DNA from: Methanoculleus horonobensis
GTDB taxonomy: Archaea; Halobacteriota; Methanomicrobia; Methanomicrobiales; Methanoculleaceae
DNA length: 64,000 bases
Assembly: GCF_001602375.1 (NCBI RefSeq)
Contig: NZ_BCNY01000008.1
Location: 122,121-186,120, forward strand
Direction: 5' to 3'
Shown: positions 63,731 through 64,000 of the stretch, piece by piece
Layout: every line of letters starts with the position of its first letter
Numbering within the stretch: the first letter of the stretch is position 1
Notes under the pieces: generated by a model
Database searches by the model: none
The model's input: the letters and a program-made list of their open reading frames with translations, nothing else
Told to the model about the DNA's origin: nothing
Position numbers and translations under genes: made by a program

Positions 63731-63857
63731 GGTAATAGCAGCGAGTTGCGCTTCCCGAGGGCTCGCGCACCTCAGTACCACACATCACGTGAGAGGGCTT
63801 AACTTCTGGGTTCGGAATGGGTCCAGGTGTTTCCCCTCTGCTATGGCCGCTATTACC
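63731..63857 (-). rRNA. 5S ribosomal RNA
   Basis: The minus strand reads GGTAATAGCGGCCATAGCAG at its 5' end, then the conserved CCCATTCCGAACCCAGAAG and AAGCCCTC, and closes with GCTGCTATTACC pairing to the 5' end. It lies about 50 bases after 23S on the same strand. Exact mature ends may differ by a few bases. Confidence 0.95.
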
Positions 63858-63907
63858 ATAGGTGCGTACTCTAGATTTCGTCTGAGCTCAGCGGAAGACA
63901 TCGGACG

Positions 63908-64000
63908 TTAGTATCCGCGGACTGAACACGTCGTTGCCTTCGTGCTTACATCCCGGACCTATCAATCGGGTCTTTTACCCGTGTCCTCAGCGGAGTCTCT
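63908..64000 (-). rRNA. 23S ribosomal RNA, 3' end only (cut by window edge)
   Basis: The minus strand has GATAGGTCCGGGATGTAAGC and GTTCAGTCCGCGGATACTAAC, the conserved 3'-terminal domain VI region of 23S rRNA. The gene continues beyond base 64000; the 3' boundary is approximate. No tRNA lies between 23S and 5S. Confidence 0.93.

Overview
The window is archaeal and almost certainly from a hydrogenotrophic methanogen of the Methanomicrobiales; Methanoculleus or a close relative is my best guess. Grounds: an archaeal proteasome alpha subunit, L15e, L37Ae, Rpo12, RNase P proteins, prefoldin, SBDS and Pcc1; an intron-containing tRNA-Tyr with the archaeal C1-G72 pair; TATA-box promoters; ether-lipid enzymes; the methanofuran enzyme MfnB; and heterodisulfide-reductase-like proteins. 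Base composition is GC-rich with strong C/G third positions, except in the McrBC locus. The genus is inference, because no database search was possible.

Layout. 1-7 kb: the end of a MATE exporter, a YchF-like NTPase, a pyruvate-kinase-C-terminal-like protein, a HepT/MntA toxin-antitoxin pair and a DUF92 membrane protein. 7-15.4 kb: valS, tmk, a HisA-like protein divergent from mfnB, guaB, an HTH regulator with a likely operator, a HEAT-repeat protein and an untracked 41-residue membrane protein. 15.6-17.5 kb: tRNA-Tyr and tRNA-Asp divergent from a LeuA-family gene. 17.5-24.5 kb (minus strand): the conserved RNase P/proteasome/ribosome superoperon (nnr, moaC, rpl15e, rnp3, rnp2, psmA, SBDS, rpl37ae, rpoP, Brix, pcc1, pfdB), in which the exosome genes rrp4/rrp41/rrp42 are absent from their usual slot. 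25-30.2 kb: RecJ-like nuclease, PUA protein, NAC, TrmI, a Cys-rich mini-protein, pyrB-pyrI and coaD. 30.7-34.6 kb: a tightly overlapping operon of gamma-carbonic anhydrase, an HdrA core, MtnA and DUF116, facing a beta-helix protein. 35-40 kb: DGGGP synthase, tRNA-Arg, Trm1, a DRG GTPase, tRNA-Glu and an MFS exporter. 40-44 kb: a frameshifted small gene and a McrB/McrC restriction pair of lower GC. 44-54 kb: an ADP-forming acyl-CoA synthetase, a GT2 glycosyltransferase, Fe/Mn superoxide dismutase, an HdrC-HdrB fusion, a histidine kinase and a second MATE exporter. 54-63.6 kb: a divergent RNase III-like protein, geranylgeranyl reductase, DUF3006 plus a secreted metallo-beta-lactamase, a FilR1-type regulator, a UbiA-like protein, a TIM-barrel-like protein, a thioredoxin/NHL protein and a fasciclin lipoprotein. 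63.7-64 kb: 5S rRNA and the 3' end of 23S rRNA, minus strand.

Themes. Many adjacent genes overlap by 4-8 bases, which suggests translational coupling, and several convergent pairs share 3' ends. The most unusual non-coding signal is a family of modular short-hairpin repeats filling five of the large intergenic gaps (near 1.1, 14.5, 24.8, 30.4 and 35.0 kb). Three places at or beside G/C homopolymers look like one- or two-base indels, from either assembly error or real slippage.
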